Source: Rhodospirillales bacterium
GTDB lineage: Bacteria; Pseudomonadota; Alphaproteobacteria; TMED109
Assembly: GCA_028824295.1 (NCBI GenBank)
Contig: JAPPED010000021.1
Coordinates: 56,148-120,147 of the forward strand
Length of the DNA stretch: 64,000 nt
Reading direction: 5' to 3'
Under the pieces are notes generated by a model, which was not told the DNA's origin, made no database searches, and saw only the letters and a program-made list of their open reading frames with translations. Below, piece by piece: positions 52,756-62,027 of this stretch. A program made the position numbers and the translations under genes. Every line of letters begins with the position of its first letter. Position 1 is the stretch's first letter.

Positions 52756-53310
52756 TCAGATCCTCGGCAGCGTGACCTGCAGCTGACCCATGTACTTCCC
52801 CTTGCGGTCGGCGTAACTGACCTTCGGGGACTCAGCCCCCTTGAAGAACACGAACTGGCAAGCACCCTCGTTCGCGTAGATCCGGGCCGGCAATGGCGTT
52901 GTATTCGAGAACTCGAGCGTGACGTGCCCCTCCCACTCGGGCTCGAGTGGCGTCACGTTGACGATGATTCCGCATCGGGCGTAGGTCGACTTTCCCAGAC
53001 AGATGACCAGCACGTCGCGGGGAATCCGGAAGTACTCGACCGTGCGGGCCAGCGCGAAGCTGTTGGGCGGAATGATGCACGTATCGGCCGTGCGGGCGAC
53101 GAAGCTCTGATCCGAGAAGTCCTTGGGGTCGATCAGCGCGTTGTCCACGTTCGTGAACACCCGGAATTCATTTGCGACGCGGGCGTCATAGCCGTACGAG
53201 CTCAGGCCGTACGAAATCACGCCGTCGGTGCGTTGCGCCTCGACGAACGGATCGATCATCCCCTCTTCCAGGGCCATCGAGCGGATCCAGGTGTCCGGCA
53301 TCACCGTCAT
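52756..53310 (-). CDS. dcd: dCTP deaminase
   Basis: 184 residues; dCTP to dUTP for thymidylate supply. [32 protein letters not shown] and [24 protein letters not shown] are invariant. The length is that of alphaproteobacterial Dcd. Start at MTVMPD (ATG 53310). Confidence 0.95.
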   Translation of the reverse strand: MTVMPDTWIRSMALEEGMIDPFVEAQRTDGVISYGLSSYGYDARVANEFRVFTNVDNALIDPKDFSDQSFVARTADTCIIPPNSFALARTVEYFRIPRDVLVICLGKSTYARCGIIVNVTPLEPEWEGHVTLEFSNTTPLPARIYANEGACQFVFFKGAESPKVSYADRKGKYMGQLQVTLPRI

Positions 53311-53361
53311 GGCGACGGTCCTCTGCCGCGGCGGCAAAGTATTTGCGCGACTGGTGCCCGC

Positions 53362-53538
53362 TCAGCCATCGGTCTTGCGCCCACGTCCCTTCACGGCCCG
53401 GTGGGGCGCCTCCGCAGCAGCCAGATCACGCGCCTGTTCCTTGCGCCGCCGCAGGTTCGCGCGCAGCGCCCGGGCCTCGCGCTCGAAGCGTTCGCCCTGC
53501 TTGTCCGCCTTCGGCGTCCGGATGTCAGGCCGTGCCAA
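53362..53538 (-). CDS. Small basic protein of unknown function
   Basis: 58 residues: starts (TTG) ARPDIRTPKADKQGERFE and continues as a charged helix rich in Arg and Ala, ending KGRGRKTDG. TTG start at 53538 with GGAGG about 10 bp upstream. It overlaps the end of the ABC exporter by 14 bp and precedes dcd, so it sits inside the leftward run. I do not recognise a family. The codon pattern and ribosome-binding site support it; it is too short for certainty. Confidence 0.55.
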   Translation of the reverse strand: MARPDIRTPKADKQGERFEREARALRANLRRRKEQARDLAAAEAPHRAVKGRGRKTDG

Positions 53539-55300
53539 GGGAGCGGTCCTCCGATCGCACGGCCTGGAGCTCGACGAGCCGCCGGTATGGCGCCGATTGC
53601 GCCATCAGTGCGGCGTGGGTGCCTTGATCCACGATCGTGCCTCCCTCCATCAGCAGGATCCGGTCGGCGCGCACCACCGTCGATAGCCGGTGGGCGATGG
53701 TAATGGTTGTACGTCCCGCCGTCAGGCTGCCAAGCGCCTCCTGAATGCGATGCTCGGATTCGGCATCGAGCGCGCTGGTGGGTTCGTCCAAGATCAGGAC
53801 GGCAGGATCGCGCAGGATCGCCCGGGCCAGCGCGACACGCTGCCGCTCGCCGCCTGACAGCCGGTCACCCTGGTCACCGACCACGGTATCGAGGCCATCG
53901 GGGAGGGTGTCGACGAAGTCCGCCGCGGCCGCCAGCAGAGCCTCCCGAATGGCCGCATCGCCGGCCCCGGGTCGGCCCATCTCCACGTTGTCGCGAAGCG
54001 TGCCGTGAAACAGCGTGGCCTCTTGCGCCACCAGCCCGAAGTGGCTTCGCAGCGACTCGAGGGTGAATTCCCGGATATCGGCACGGTCCAGGAGGATCCG
54101 ACCCTCGCTGGGGTCGAACATGCGCAACACTAGATTGATCAGGGTGGTCTTGCCGGCGCCGCTCGGCCCGACCAGCGCGACGCGCTCGCCGGGTCGGATC
54201 ACGAGGTCCACCTCCCGGAGGACCGATCCGCCTTCCATGTACCGAAAGCCGACATTCTCGAAGCGGATCTCGCCCTCCGGCCGCGGACAGACCCGGGCGT
54301 CGGGGCGATCGACGAGACCGGGTGGCTGCTCCAGCTTCTCGAACACGCGCTCGGCAGCGGAGGCCGCCTGCTGAAACGTCACGCTGAAGTTCGCCAGCGC
54401 CCGGGCCGGACGCAATGCCAGCAGCACCGCGCTCACGAATCCCGAGAACGCTCCAATCGTGCTGCTGCCCTCCAGAATGCGCCAGCCCGCGACCACGATG
54501 ATGAGGGCCACGACCACCCCGCCCCCGAACTCGAGGAGTGGCGACAGCTGCGCCCGGCGCCGCTCGATCGCGTACTGCAGCGCGTACAGCCCCTCGATCA
54601 AGGATTTGCCCTGCCGGCTCCGCGCAGCTCCGAGGTTGAACGCCCGCACCGTCCGCATCCCCTGGAAGGTCTCGGCGAGAAAGGAGGACAGGGCCCCGTA
54701 GTGCGCCTGCACGTCGGTGGTGGTGCTGCGTGTCCGGCGGCCGATCGACAGCACCGGGCGCACGTTGATGCCGTAGACGACGATCACGATCAGCGACAGC
54801 ACCCAGTCGAGGTAGATCACGGATCCCAGCAGGGCCGCGCACGTCAGGGCGTCTCGGGGGACCCGCCCCGCCATCTGGGTAAGGGAAGCGTTCAGGAGGT
54901 TCGTATCGTGGAGGACCCGTGCCTGGAGACTCACCGCGCGATCGCCGGCCAGCACGCCGAGGTCGAACCGGAGAATCGCCATGTAGAGATCGGCGCGGAT
55001 ATCCGCGATCATCCGCTGTGCGATGCGGCTGACCAACACGGTCTGCGCGTAGAGCGCAGCCCCTTTGGCAAGCGTCAGCAGCAGCACCGCGATCGGGACC
55101 GTGACCAGGACGAGGCGCTCGCGCGCTTGGAGTGCGTCGACCAGATAGTCGATCAGCAGCGGGTACCCGGCGGTCGCACCGGCGATCACGATCACCAGCA
55201 GGTTCGCCATGACGAAAGTGCGCGCGTGTTTCGGCCCCCAGCGCTGGATCAGGCGACGGATGGGATGCCGCGCGGGCACGGGAGGCGCGCTGGTCACCAC
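53525..55300 (-). CDS. ABC exporter of the MsbA/lipid type
   Basis: 591 residues, membrane domain (six helices, to about 310) fused to ATPase. Walker A is GPSGAGKTTL, Q-loop VAQEATLFHG, signature LSGGERQRVALARAI, Walker B VLILDEPTSALD, H-loop IAHRLSTV. Homodimeric exporter, similar to MsbA-like lipid or drug exporters. The substrate cannot be read. Upstream of the small gene and dcd. Confidence 0.9.
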   Translation of the reverse strand: MVTSAPPVPARHPIRRLIQRWGPKHARTFVMANLLVIVIAGATAGYPLLIDYLVDALQARERLVLVTVPIAVLLLTLAKGAALYAQTVLVSRIAQRMIADIRADLYMAILRFDLGVLAGDRAVSLQARVLHDTNLLNASLTQMAGRVPRDALTCAALLGSVIYLDWVLSLIVIVVYGINVRPVLSIGRRTRSTTTDVQAHYGALSSFLAETFQGMRTVRAFNLGAARSRQGKSLIEGLYALQYAIERRRAQLSPLLEFGGGVVVALIIVVAGWRILEGSSTIGAFSGFVSAVLLALRPARALANFSVTFQQAASAAERVFEKLEQPPGLVDRPDARVCPRPEGEIRFENVGFRYMEGGSVLREVDLVIRPGERVALVGPSGAGKTTLINLVLRMFDPSEGRILLDRADIREFTLESLRSHFGLVAQEATLFHGTLRDNVEMGRPGAGDAAIREALLAAAADFVDTLPDGLDTVVGDQGDRLSGGERQRVALARAILRDPAVLILDEPTSALDAESEHRIQEALGSLTAGRTTITIAHRLSTVVRADRILLMEGGTIVDQGTHAALMAQSAPYRRLVELQAVRSEDRSLGTA

Positions 55301-55636
55301 GTGAATTCAACCTCCGCTGTTGCAACCGCCGCTGCCCGCAGTCTGAATGCGCAACGTCTCGCGAAAGGATAGAGCGAGTTTCGGGCCTACGGTTCGCGGC
55401 CTGGCCGACCCCGGCTCGAGGGCCCGCGGCGGGGTCCAGCGCCGGCCCGTCCCCGTCTGAGCGGGCCCCAGGGTCCAGGGCGGAGACTGCCGACGGCCCG
55501 CGAAGCCAGCGGTCGCCTGAGGCGATCACCACGCCGTGGTGTCCGGGGAGGCACCGGACGCCATCGCTCCGGCCACGACGCTACGAGCTAGTATCAAAAG
55601 CGGCCGACCAGGCCGACCCGAACGCAAGGTGCGACC
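55301..55636. other. Intergenic region with divergent promoters
   Basis: 336 bp between the exporter and the divergent amino-acid ABC operon. A short inverted repeat CACCACG-C-CGTGGTG lies near 55535-55555. No gene. Confidence 0.4.
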
Positions 55637-56470
55637 GTGACTCCTGACGCGGGCCTGCGCGAGGCAGCACTTCGCGTGACGAACCTCCACAAGGCATTCG
55701 GCTCGCTCGATGTCCTGCGGGGGGTCTCGCTCGCGGCGCACGAACACGACGTCATCGCCGTCATGGGGGCCAGCGGTTCCGGCAAGAGCACCCTGCTCCG
55801 GTGCATCAACCTCCTGGACATCCCCGACGCCGGGGAGGTTCATGTCGGGGGGGAACTGATCCACATGGGCTTCGACAGGCGCGGTCAACGCACCCCGGCG
55901 GATCCGCGCCAAGTCGACCGGATCCGCACCCGCCTCGGGATGGTGTTCCAGCGGTTCAACCTGTGGTCCCACATGACCGTCCTGCAAAACATCGTCGAGG
56001 CGCCCATCCGCGTACTCGGTGTCCCGCGCCGCCGGGCGATGGAGCAGGCCGACCACCTCCTGCGCAAGGTCGGTCTCTACGACAAGCGCGACGACTTCCC
56101 GGCCTACCTGTCCGGAGGCCAGGAGCAACGGGCGGCGATCGCTCGTGCACTGGCGATGGAACCGGAGGTCCTGCTGCTCGACGAGCCAACTTCGGCTCTC
56201 GATCCCGAATTGGTCGGAGAGGTCCTCAAGGTCATCGACGACCTGGCCGCAGAAGGGCGCACGATGCTGATCGTGACGCACGAAATCGGCTTCGCGCGGG
56301 CGGTATCGTCCCGCACCATCTTTCTGCATAAAGGTATGGTCAACGAGCAGGGGCCGTCGCGGCAAGTCCTGGACGAACCGCGCTCCGAGCGGTTCAGGCA
56401 GTTTCTCTTGGGCGGAAACTGGGGCCGTTCCGCCCAGACCACACCCAGCCAGTCTGGAGAGAACGAATGA
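55637..56470 (+). CDS. Polar amino-acid ABC transporter ATPase
   Basis: 277 residues. Walker A GASGSGKSTLLRCIN, Q-loop GMVFQRFNLW, signature LSGGQEQRAAIARAL, Walker B LLLDEPTSALDPELV, and the HisP-like THEIGFARAVSSR. GTG start at 55637. It overlaps the binding-protein gene by 4 bp. Confidence 0.94.
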   Translation: MTPDAGLREAALRVTNLHKAFGSLDVLRGVSLAAHEHDVIAVMGASGSGKSTLLRCINLLDIPDAGEVHVGGELIHMGFDRRGQRTPADPRQVDRIRTRLGMVFQRFNLWSHMTVLQNIVEAPIRVLGVPRRRAMEQADHLLRKVGLYDKRDDFPAYLSGGQEQRAAIARALAMEPEVLLLDEPTSALDPELVGEVLKVIDDLAAEGRTMLIVTHEIGFARAVSSRTIFLHKGMVNEQGPSRQVLDEPRSERFRQFLLGGNWGRSAQTTPSQSGENE

Positions 56471-57249
56471 CCATGAAGAAGCTCTTACTCGCCGCCGTCT
56501 GTGCGGCCGCAACCCTCACCTTCCAGGCGGCTGCAGACGAGCGCATGACCGTCAGGCTGGGCACCGAGGGCGCCTATCCGCCGTTCAACTGGATCGACGA
56601 GAACGGGGATCTCCGGGGCTTCGATGTCGAGATCGGCAACGCGATCTGTGCCGCCGCCAGCTTCGACTGCACGTGGGTCGTCCAGGACTGGGACGGGATC
56701 ATCCCCGGTCTGCTGGCCAAGAAATACGACGCCATCGTTGCCTCGATGTCGATCACCGAGGAACGCAGGCAGAAGGTGGACTTCACCGCCAAGTACTACA
56801 ACACGCCCGCCAAGTTCGTCCGCAAGAAGGGATCGGGGATCGAGATTTCAAGGGCCGGACTGGACGGGAAATCGGTCGGGGTGCAGCGCGCGACCGTCCA
56901 TGAGAACTTCCTGCACGATAACTACGGTGACATCATCTCGATCAAGGCCTACGCCACGCAGGTCGAGGCCAATCTGGATTTCATGGCGGGCCGGGTCGAT
57001 CTCGTGCTGGCCGACTCTCTCGTCTTGCTGGAAGGACTGCTTGGTACCCCGGACGGCGCCGATGCGGAATTCGTGGGGCCGGACTTCACGGATCCCCGCT
57101 GGTTCGGCGAAGGCGTTGGAATCGCAGTGCGCAAGGATGAGCCGGACATCTTGGCCGCGCTCAATCAGGCGATCGCCGACATCCGGTCGGACGGTACCTA
57201 TCAGCGGATCAACGACGCCTATTTCGCCTTCGACGTATACGGCGACTGA
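56467..57249 (+). CDS. Polar amino-acid ABC periplasmic binding protein
   Basis: 260 residues of the SBP family 3 (HisJ/ArgT). Signal peptide to about residue 23. EGAYPPFNWIDENGDLRGFDVEIG is the family signature; DGIIPGLLAKKYDAIVASMSITEERRQKVDFT and GKSVGVQRAT follow. It resembles Lys/Arg/Orn/His binders but specificity is not assigned. Confidence 0.93.
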   Translation: MTMKKLLLAAVCAAATLTFQAAADERMTVRLGTEGAYPPFNWIDENGDLRGFDVEIGNAICAAASFDCTWVVQDWDGIIPGLLAKKYDAIVASMSITEERRQKVDFTAKYYNTPAKFVRKKGSGIEISRAGLDGKSVGVQRATVHENFLHDNYGDIISIKAYATQVEANLDFMAGRVDLVLADSLVLLEGLLGTPDGADAEFVGPDFTDPRWFGEGVGIAVRKDEPDILAALNQAIADIRSDGTYQRINDAYFAFDVYGD

Positions 57250-57314
57250 CAGGCTCCTGATCTGAACCGGAAACGGCCGACGGCAGTCGCCGGCGGCGAC
57301 CGTCCGGGCGGGCC

Positions 57315-58016
57315 ATGGTGACACTCGACCTCCACGGCTACGGGTGGATGCTGTGGCGGGGGCTGGGGCTGACGATTCTGGTTGGCCTCGGCGCCATGGG
57401 CCTCGCGGTGACCTTTGGGCTCCTCGGAGCGTGGGGCAAGCTCTCTCGGTATCGCGCAGCGCGCTGGCTCGCCGGCACCTACACGACCGTCATTCGCGGC
57501 GTGCCGGAACTGATTCTGATCCTGCTCGTCTATTACGGCGTTCCGACCCTGATCCAGGATCTCGCAGCCAGCGCCGGCTACGACCTTCGGGTCGACCTCA
57601 ATCCGTTCGTCGCCGGAATCGCCACGATCGGCCTGATCTACGGCGCGTTTGCCACCGAGGTCTTTCGAGGCGCGTTTCAGGCCGTCCCGCGCGGCCAGAT
57701 CGAGGCTGCCAAGGCGTACGGAATGGGCCGCGCGCTGATGCTTCGCCGCATCGTGCTCCCGCAAATGTGGCGCTTCGCCCTACCCGGCCTCGGTAACGTC
57801 TGGATGGTCCTGATCAAGGCAACGGCGCTCATTTCGGTGATCCAGCTCGAGGAGCTGATGCGGAGCGCCGATATCGCTGCCCGGGCGACGCGGTTGCCGT
57901 TCACCTTCTTCTTCGCTGCCTCTCTGTTTTACCTGGGTATCACGATCGTATCGATGGTGATTCAGGGCCGGGTCGAGTCGTGGTCGTACCGCGGCGCACC
58001 GCGCGGGCAGGGCTGA
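57315..58016 (+). CDS. Polar amino-acid ABC permease (HisQ-like)
   Basis: 233 residues, five helices. RGVPELILILLVYYGVP and the conserved GQIEAAKAYGMGRALMLRRIVLPQ loop of the amino-acid permease family. The next permease gene starts 1 bp later. Confidence 0.92.
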   Translation: MVTLDLHGYGWMLWRGLGLTILVGLGAMGLAVTFGLLGAWGKLSRYRAARWLAGTYTTVIRGVPELILILLVYYGVPTLIQDLAASAGYDLRVDLNPFVAGIATIGLIYGAFATEVFRGAFQAVPRGQIEAAKAYGMGRALMLRRIVLPQMWRFALPGLGNVWMVLIKATALISVIQLEELMRSADIAARATRLPFTFFFAASLFYLGITIVSMVIQGRVESWSYRGAPRGQG

Positions 58017-58017
58017 G

Positions 58018-58740
58018 ATGGATCTCACCATCGTCTGGGAGAGCCTGCCGCGCCTGCTGGGTGGCGCCGTCCTCACGCTGGAAATCACGTTTCTCAGCCT
58101 GTTGGCCGGTCTCTGTCTGGCCGTACCCGTGGCCGTGGCTCGCCTTTCATACCGCCGAATTCTCTGGATGCCGGCCTACGGGTACATGCTGTACTTCCGG
58201 GGCACGCCGTTGCTGGTGCAGCTCTTTCTCGTCTACTACGGCTCGGGCCAATTCCAGCCGCTCCTCGACCAGGCGGGCGTCTGGTTCCTGTTCCGGGAGG
58301 CCTACTTCTGCGCGGTGCTGACGCTCACGCTGAACACCGCGGCCTACACCGCGGAGATCCTGCGGGGAGCCATCATTGCGGTGCCGCGCGGCCAGATCGA
58401 GGCGGCGCGGTCCCTCGGCATGTCCGGTCTGCTGCTCTACCGCCGGATCATTCTCCCCAAGGCTTTCCGCCTGGCCCTGCCCGCCTACACCAACGAAGCT
58501 GTATTCCTGCTGCAGGCGACGTCCCTGGTTTCGATCATCACGCTGCTGGACCTGACCGGGGTTGCCCGCATCATCGTGGCCCGAAGTTTCGAGCCCTACA
58601 AGCTCTACATCACGGTCGCGCTGATCTACCTCGCGATCACGTACGTCGTGGCCGTCGTCGCCCGCCGCGCCGAGCGCCGTCTCTCCGCCCACCTGCGCGA
58701 ACGACCGGTGCAAAGCATCACGGGAGCATCCGGACGTTAG
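58018..58740 (+). CDS. Polar amino-acid ABC permease (HisM-like)
   Basis: 240 residues. FRGTPLLVQLFLVYYGSGQF and RGQIEAARSLGMSGLLLYRRIILPKAFR are the family loop and surface motifs. Last gene of the four-gene operon; the heterodimer partner is the HisQ-like protein. Confidence 0.92.
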   Translation: MDLTIVWESLPRLLGGAVLTLEITFLSLLAGLCLAVPVAVARLSYRRILWMPAYGYMLYFRGTPLLVQLFLVYYGSGQFQPLLDQAGVWFLFREAYFCAVLTLTLNTAAYTAEILRGAIIAVPRGQIEAARSLGMSGLLLYRRIILPKAFRLALPAYTNEAVFLLQATSLVSIITLLDLTGVARIIVARSFEPYKLYITVALIYLAITYVVAVVARRAERRLSAHLRERPVQSITGASGR

Positions 58741-59158
58741 GCCAAGGCCGATATCGACCGGATTCAGTGACAACGTGTCCGCGGGCCGGTTCCAGCGCTG
58801 GCCGCACCTCCGTTCCTGTCCAGGACTCCGCTTCTTGTTCCATTCCGATCGGGACCGCGGCCCGTGGCGGCGTGCTTGCTGCCGAGCCTACACCGTCCGG
58901 CAGTGAACGTTCCTGCGCCGCGACACGAGGTTGCTGCCCAGCACCGAGAGTGCATGTGATACAGGCAACGAGACCGCGCACGTCAACTTCGGTACGACCT
59001 GCCGCGTGGTGCTCCTCATGCGGCCCATCCGCACCCGGTCCATGGCCGGTGTGCACTTGACGAGCTTTCAGGCGGTAGCGCGTCCCGCTAGACATGATCA
59101 GGCACTATTGTGCTGAAGAAGGTAGCTTTCGCGGGCACATATGGATGGGGGCAAACAA
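58741..59158. other. Intergenic stretch
   Basis: About 420 bp without a supportable gene. Nothing recognised. Confidence 0.4.
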
Positions 59159-59485
59159 TTGATCCGCGCCACTATTTCTGCAGTGAGAAACGCTCTGATC
59201 GCCTGCCTGCGAAGGGTCCGGTCTGGAGAATCGGTGCTGGTCCCCGACCGCAGGCCTCCTGTGGCCGGCACTGTCCCAGCCGGACGTGACCTGAAGAGCC
59301 TGCGCGCGGCAGACGATGTCGACGAAGCTGCCAAGGTCGCTCGACTGGAACGCGCAGGAGTCGTGTCGCGCCGCAGTTCCGAGAGCCCCCTGGACGTGCT
59401 TGGCGAGCCATTTCCGTCAGGAGCCCGAATCCTGGACGCCTTGCTCGAGGAGCGGGCGGAAGGACGGCGCGACGGTTTTCGGTGA
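59159..59485 (+). CDS. Orphan Phd/VapB-like antitoxin
   Basis: 108 residues from a TTG (GGGGGC 7-12 bp upstream; ATG 59141 possible). IRATISAVRNALIACLRRVRSGESVLVPDRRPPVAG resembles the Phd N-domain, though the usual RGRPVA glycine is missing, and the tail ILDALLEERAEGRRD fits the family. No PIN/VapC toxin follows within 500 bp, so it is an orphan or a remnant. Confidence 0.6.
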   Translation: MIRATISAVRNALIACLRRVRSGESVLVPDRRPPVAGTVPAGRDLKSLRAADDVDEAAKVARLERAGVVSRRSSESPLDVLGEPFPSGARILDALLEERAEGRRDGFR

Positions 59486-59987
59486 GTTTCCAGGACACCT
59501 TAGCCCTCATTGCGCGCGGGGGCGACGAACCCCTTCATATGCAGTTCACATCAGCGTGACCGCCCCTGATTCGCGGATCCACTTCGAATGTCGGCGCATT
59601 GTTGCTTTCGCCACTAAGTCGGGCGACGCACGTTACACGACGATCATCTCCGGGACCGACGGGTGGCTGCCGAAGACGGATCACTCACTTTGCTAGCCGA
59701 ACAGCAACATCCTGAATCCATGGCCAACCACCAACATCGATTGACGGGCCAGCTCTGGCCCCAATGGGTGGACATGGCCCGTGGCACACTCGCTGCGGCC
59801 TCGCAGATGGTGTGGCGCACGCCAACGGAAGCGCGTCTCCGGTTCATTGGCCGGAGCGAACGGCCTGACGGATTCTTGCGCTTGCCCGCTCCAATTTGAT
59901 CTTGTCCACCCTCTTCTCCTTGTCCAAAGGGCGTAACATATTTCGGACACTGCTTGCTATGTCCGAAATACGTGTCACATCTCTGAC
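59486..59987. other. Intergenic stretch before abiEi-like gene
   Basis: About 500 bp. Its right end has the inverted-repeat operator. An open frame at 59663-59899 (plus) has no domain I recognise and is not called. Confidence 0.4.
59939..59970 (+). promoter_or_regulatory. Operator of the AbiEi-like antitoxin
   Basis: TATTTCGGACA and TGTCCGAAATA form a perfect 11-bp inverted repeat separated by 10 bp, ending 17 bp before the antitoxin ATG. AbiEi antitoxins are known to bind inverted repeats and repress their own operon, so autoregulation is the likely use. Confidence 0.6.
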
Positions 59988-60719
59988 ATGCCAACGCCGA
60001 CGCAAGATACAGGTTTACGCTCCCAGCTCCTTGCCCGCGTTGCGGCCGAGCCAGATGAGATCTGGGTCCCAGGCGACTTTGCTGATCTCGGCAACCGCCC
60101 CGCTATTGACAAAACCTTGCAGCGCTTGGTCGCCTCCGGCGATCTGCGCCGTATCGAACGAGGCCTCTACGACCGGCCGCGGATCAACGACCTGACTGGC
60201 CGCCCAACAGTACCCGACTACCGCGCCGTCATCCGGGCCGTCACCCGCCGCGACCAAGCCCGCGCCCTCATCGACGGCATGACCGCTGCCAACGAACTCG
60301 GTCTCACCACCGTAGTGCCAGCTCGCATCGAGGTCTTGGTCGATGCGCGGTTGAAGCCCATCAGACTCGGCAACCAGGAAATCCACTTCCGATACGAGGC
60401 GCCAAGCCGCCTCTATTGGGCCAGCCGGCCGGCCGGGCGCGTCGTCCAGGCACTGCACTGGATGCAAGACACGCTCTCCGAGGACAGCGAGCGCCAGCAT
60501 GTCGAGGCCAAGCTGCGACGTCTCTTTGCCGATCACCGGCACGGCAAATCCATCTGTGACGATCTGCGGGCAGGTTTCCCGGCCCTGCCGATCTGGATGC
60601 AGGAGTTCCTCCGCGGGTTGCTCATTCCCGCCGCCGCACAGGCGGCCGTTCGGCCCGCCGATTGCGGGACGGCGGGCCGACCGACTACCTGCGCCGCTTC
60701 CGGAAGCCGGCCCAGTTGA
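59988..60719 (+). CDS. AbiEi-like / DUF6088 antitoxin
   Basis: 243 residues. An N-terminal winged helix (VPGDFADLGNRPAIDKTLQRLVASGDLRRIERGLYDRP) is typical of AbiEi antitoxins, followed by the AbiEi/DUF6088 body through LPIWMQEFLRGLL. The last 30 or so residues look like read-through of non-family sequence and overlap the opposing PepSY gene by 35 bp. The AbiEii nucleotidyltransferase toxin that should follow is absent. It has its own operator. Confidence 0.75.
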   Translation: MPTPTQDTGLRSQLLARVAAEPDEIWVPGDFADLGNRPAIDKTLQRLVASGDLRRIERGLYDRPRINDLTGRPTVPDYRAVIRAVTRRDQARALIDGMTAANELGLTTVVPARIEVLVDARLKPIRLGNQEIHFRYEAPSRLYWASRPAGRVVQALHWMQDTLSEDSERQHVEAKLRRLFADHRHGKSICDDLRAGFPALPIWMQEFLRGLLIPAAAQAAVRPADCGTAGRPTTCAASGSRPS

Positions 60720-61482
60720 CGATCCCGGTTGCGACCAACACGAGCAAGAGAATTGCAGCCGCATCCATCACGGCTGCCCCGACAGATCCGAACAGCCGAC
60801 CTGAATGCAGGTCAAGCAAGACGCGGCTGAGCGGCAATCCCTGCCCCCGGTAAGCTGCCAGCTGCTTCTCCAACTCAGCTTCGGTCGGAGTTCCGGTCTG
60901 GGACCAGACAACTTCGTCCTCAATCGGGCTCCATGCCAATAGATCCGAAGCGCTGGCGTACTGACCCTCCGGCGTGCGAATGACGATCCGATCCTTGGAT
61001 GCCACCGTGCCGACGCGCGTGACCGGGCCCGGCAGGAAGGCCGCGCCCAGCCGTTCGACAAGCTCTCCGTCACCAGTGAAGACGATCACGGCCTCCGATG
61101 TCGCCATCGCGACCAGCGAGTCGAACTCAAGGGCACCGCGTGGTGTTCCCCTGGCCTCACCAACCCGTCTTCCGTTCGCGTAGACGGCGCCGTCGATCCA
61201 GCTCACCCAATTGTTGCCGGCACGAAAGTGAACGGGGTCTTCGACCGGTGTCAGCCCGTACCAGTCAACCACCCAGCCCGTCACAATGTTGGTGCGATCG
61301 AGGCCCAGACGGTCGCTGTGGTTCAGCAGCAGCCCCGTGATCGCCAACACCGCCACGAGTACCGCCACCAGCAGGCCAACGCGACGATGCCAAGTCCGTG
61401 CCGTCGTCGCCCACCGACGCCAGCGCTTCCTCAAGTCTGCCCTGGCTTCCCTAGCCTCCGGCATCGGCGGCAACTCGCGCAT
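60685..61482 (-). CDS. PepSY-associated membrane protein
   Basis: 265 residues. N-terminal helix after a charged stretch (WHRRVGLLVAVLVAVLAITGLLLNH), an extracytoplasmic beta-rich domain and a C-terminal helix (VMDAAAILLLVLVATGIVNW). PepSY-TM proteins occur in flavin- and iron-reductase systems. It overlaps the FMN-binding gene start region by 32 bp (a start at MPEAREAR would shorten this). Last gene of the operon. Confidence 0.8.
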   Translation of the reverse strand: MRELPPMPEAREARADLRKRWRRWATTARTWHRRVGLLVAVLVAVLAITGLLLNHSDRLGLDRTNIVTGWVVDWYGLTPVEDPVHFRAGNNWVSWIDGAVYANGRRVGEARGTPRGALEFDSLVAMATSEAVIVFTGDGELVERLGAAFLPGPVTRVGTVASKDRIVIRTPEGQYASASDLLAWSPIEDEVVWSQTGTPTEAELEKQLAAYRGQGLPLSRVLLDLHSGRLFGSVGAAVMDAAAILLLVLVATGIVNWAGFRKRRR

Positions 61483-62023
61483 CCAAAAACAGGGCGAGAG
61501 CGGCCAGGCGGGTGATCGAAGAAACCGACAGCGTGGCGCCGGAGATTCCGTCGATGGGTCCGGTCAAGCGCCGATTCTCGTTCAGCTCGAGGCCTCGGAA
61601 CTGATCGGTAAAGAACGGATACCGAACCTCCCAGCCATGGGATTCACGATAGATGAGGATTCGGATTTCGGCGAGCTTGCCACTGTCCACGATGAAGCCT
61701 GCAGTGATCGGCTCGTATTTCCCGATCTCCTCCAGGATCCAGGCTGACCTCGTTTCCTGCCGCCAGTACTTGATCCGCAACCCGCCGTATCGGTGCCCCA
61801 TGATCGTCGTGATGTCGTCCTGGATACCGCCCCTCAGCCAGAGGTTCTTGCTGGAGGGCGGCTCGCCATCGAACGCCAGGTCCACGAAGTCAGCGGGCGG
61901 GAGATAGATCTCTTCCGCCCAAGCATGCTGATTGACCGCAGACAGGATTCCCGCGGCAAGCAAAAACGCGATCAGGAGCCGGTTCGACGGCCCGCAGGCC
62001 AAGCTGCGGGCCGTTGAACCCAT
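61451..62023 (-). CDS. Periplasmic FMN-binding (flavinylated) protein
   Basis: 190 residues with signal peptide (to about residue 36, AWA-EE). GISGATLSVSSI is the FMN-binding domain's flavinylation consensus (D-G-x-S-G-A-T-x-S), so an FMN would be attached to a Thr by an ApbE-type transferase, not seen here. Such proteins carry electrons across the periplasm in RnfG/NqrC-like and extracellular iron reduction systems. It lies between the porin and PepSY genes. Confidence 0.82.
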   Translation of the reverse strand: MGSTARSLACGPSNRLLIAFLLAAGILSAVNQHAWAEEIYLPPADFVDLAFDGEPPSSKNLWLRGGIQDDITTIMGHRYGGLRIKYWRQETRSAWILEEIGKYEPITAGFIVDSGKLAEIRILIYRESHGWEVRYPFFTDQFRGLELNENRRLTGPIDGISGATLSVSSITRLAALALFLDARVAADAGG

Positions 62024-62027
62024 TTGC

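Noticed and set aside
59663..59899. 78-codon frame before the AbiEi-like gene as a toxin
   Set aside because: No nucleotidyltransferase or PIN motif.
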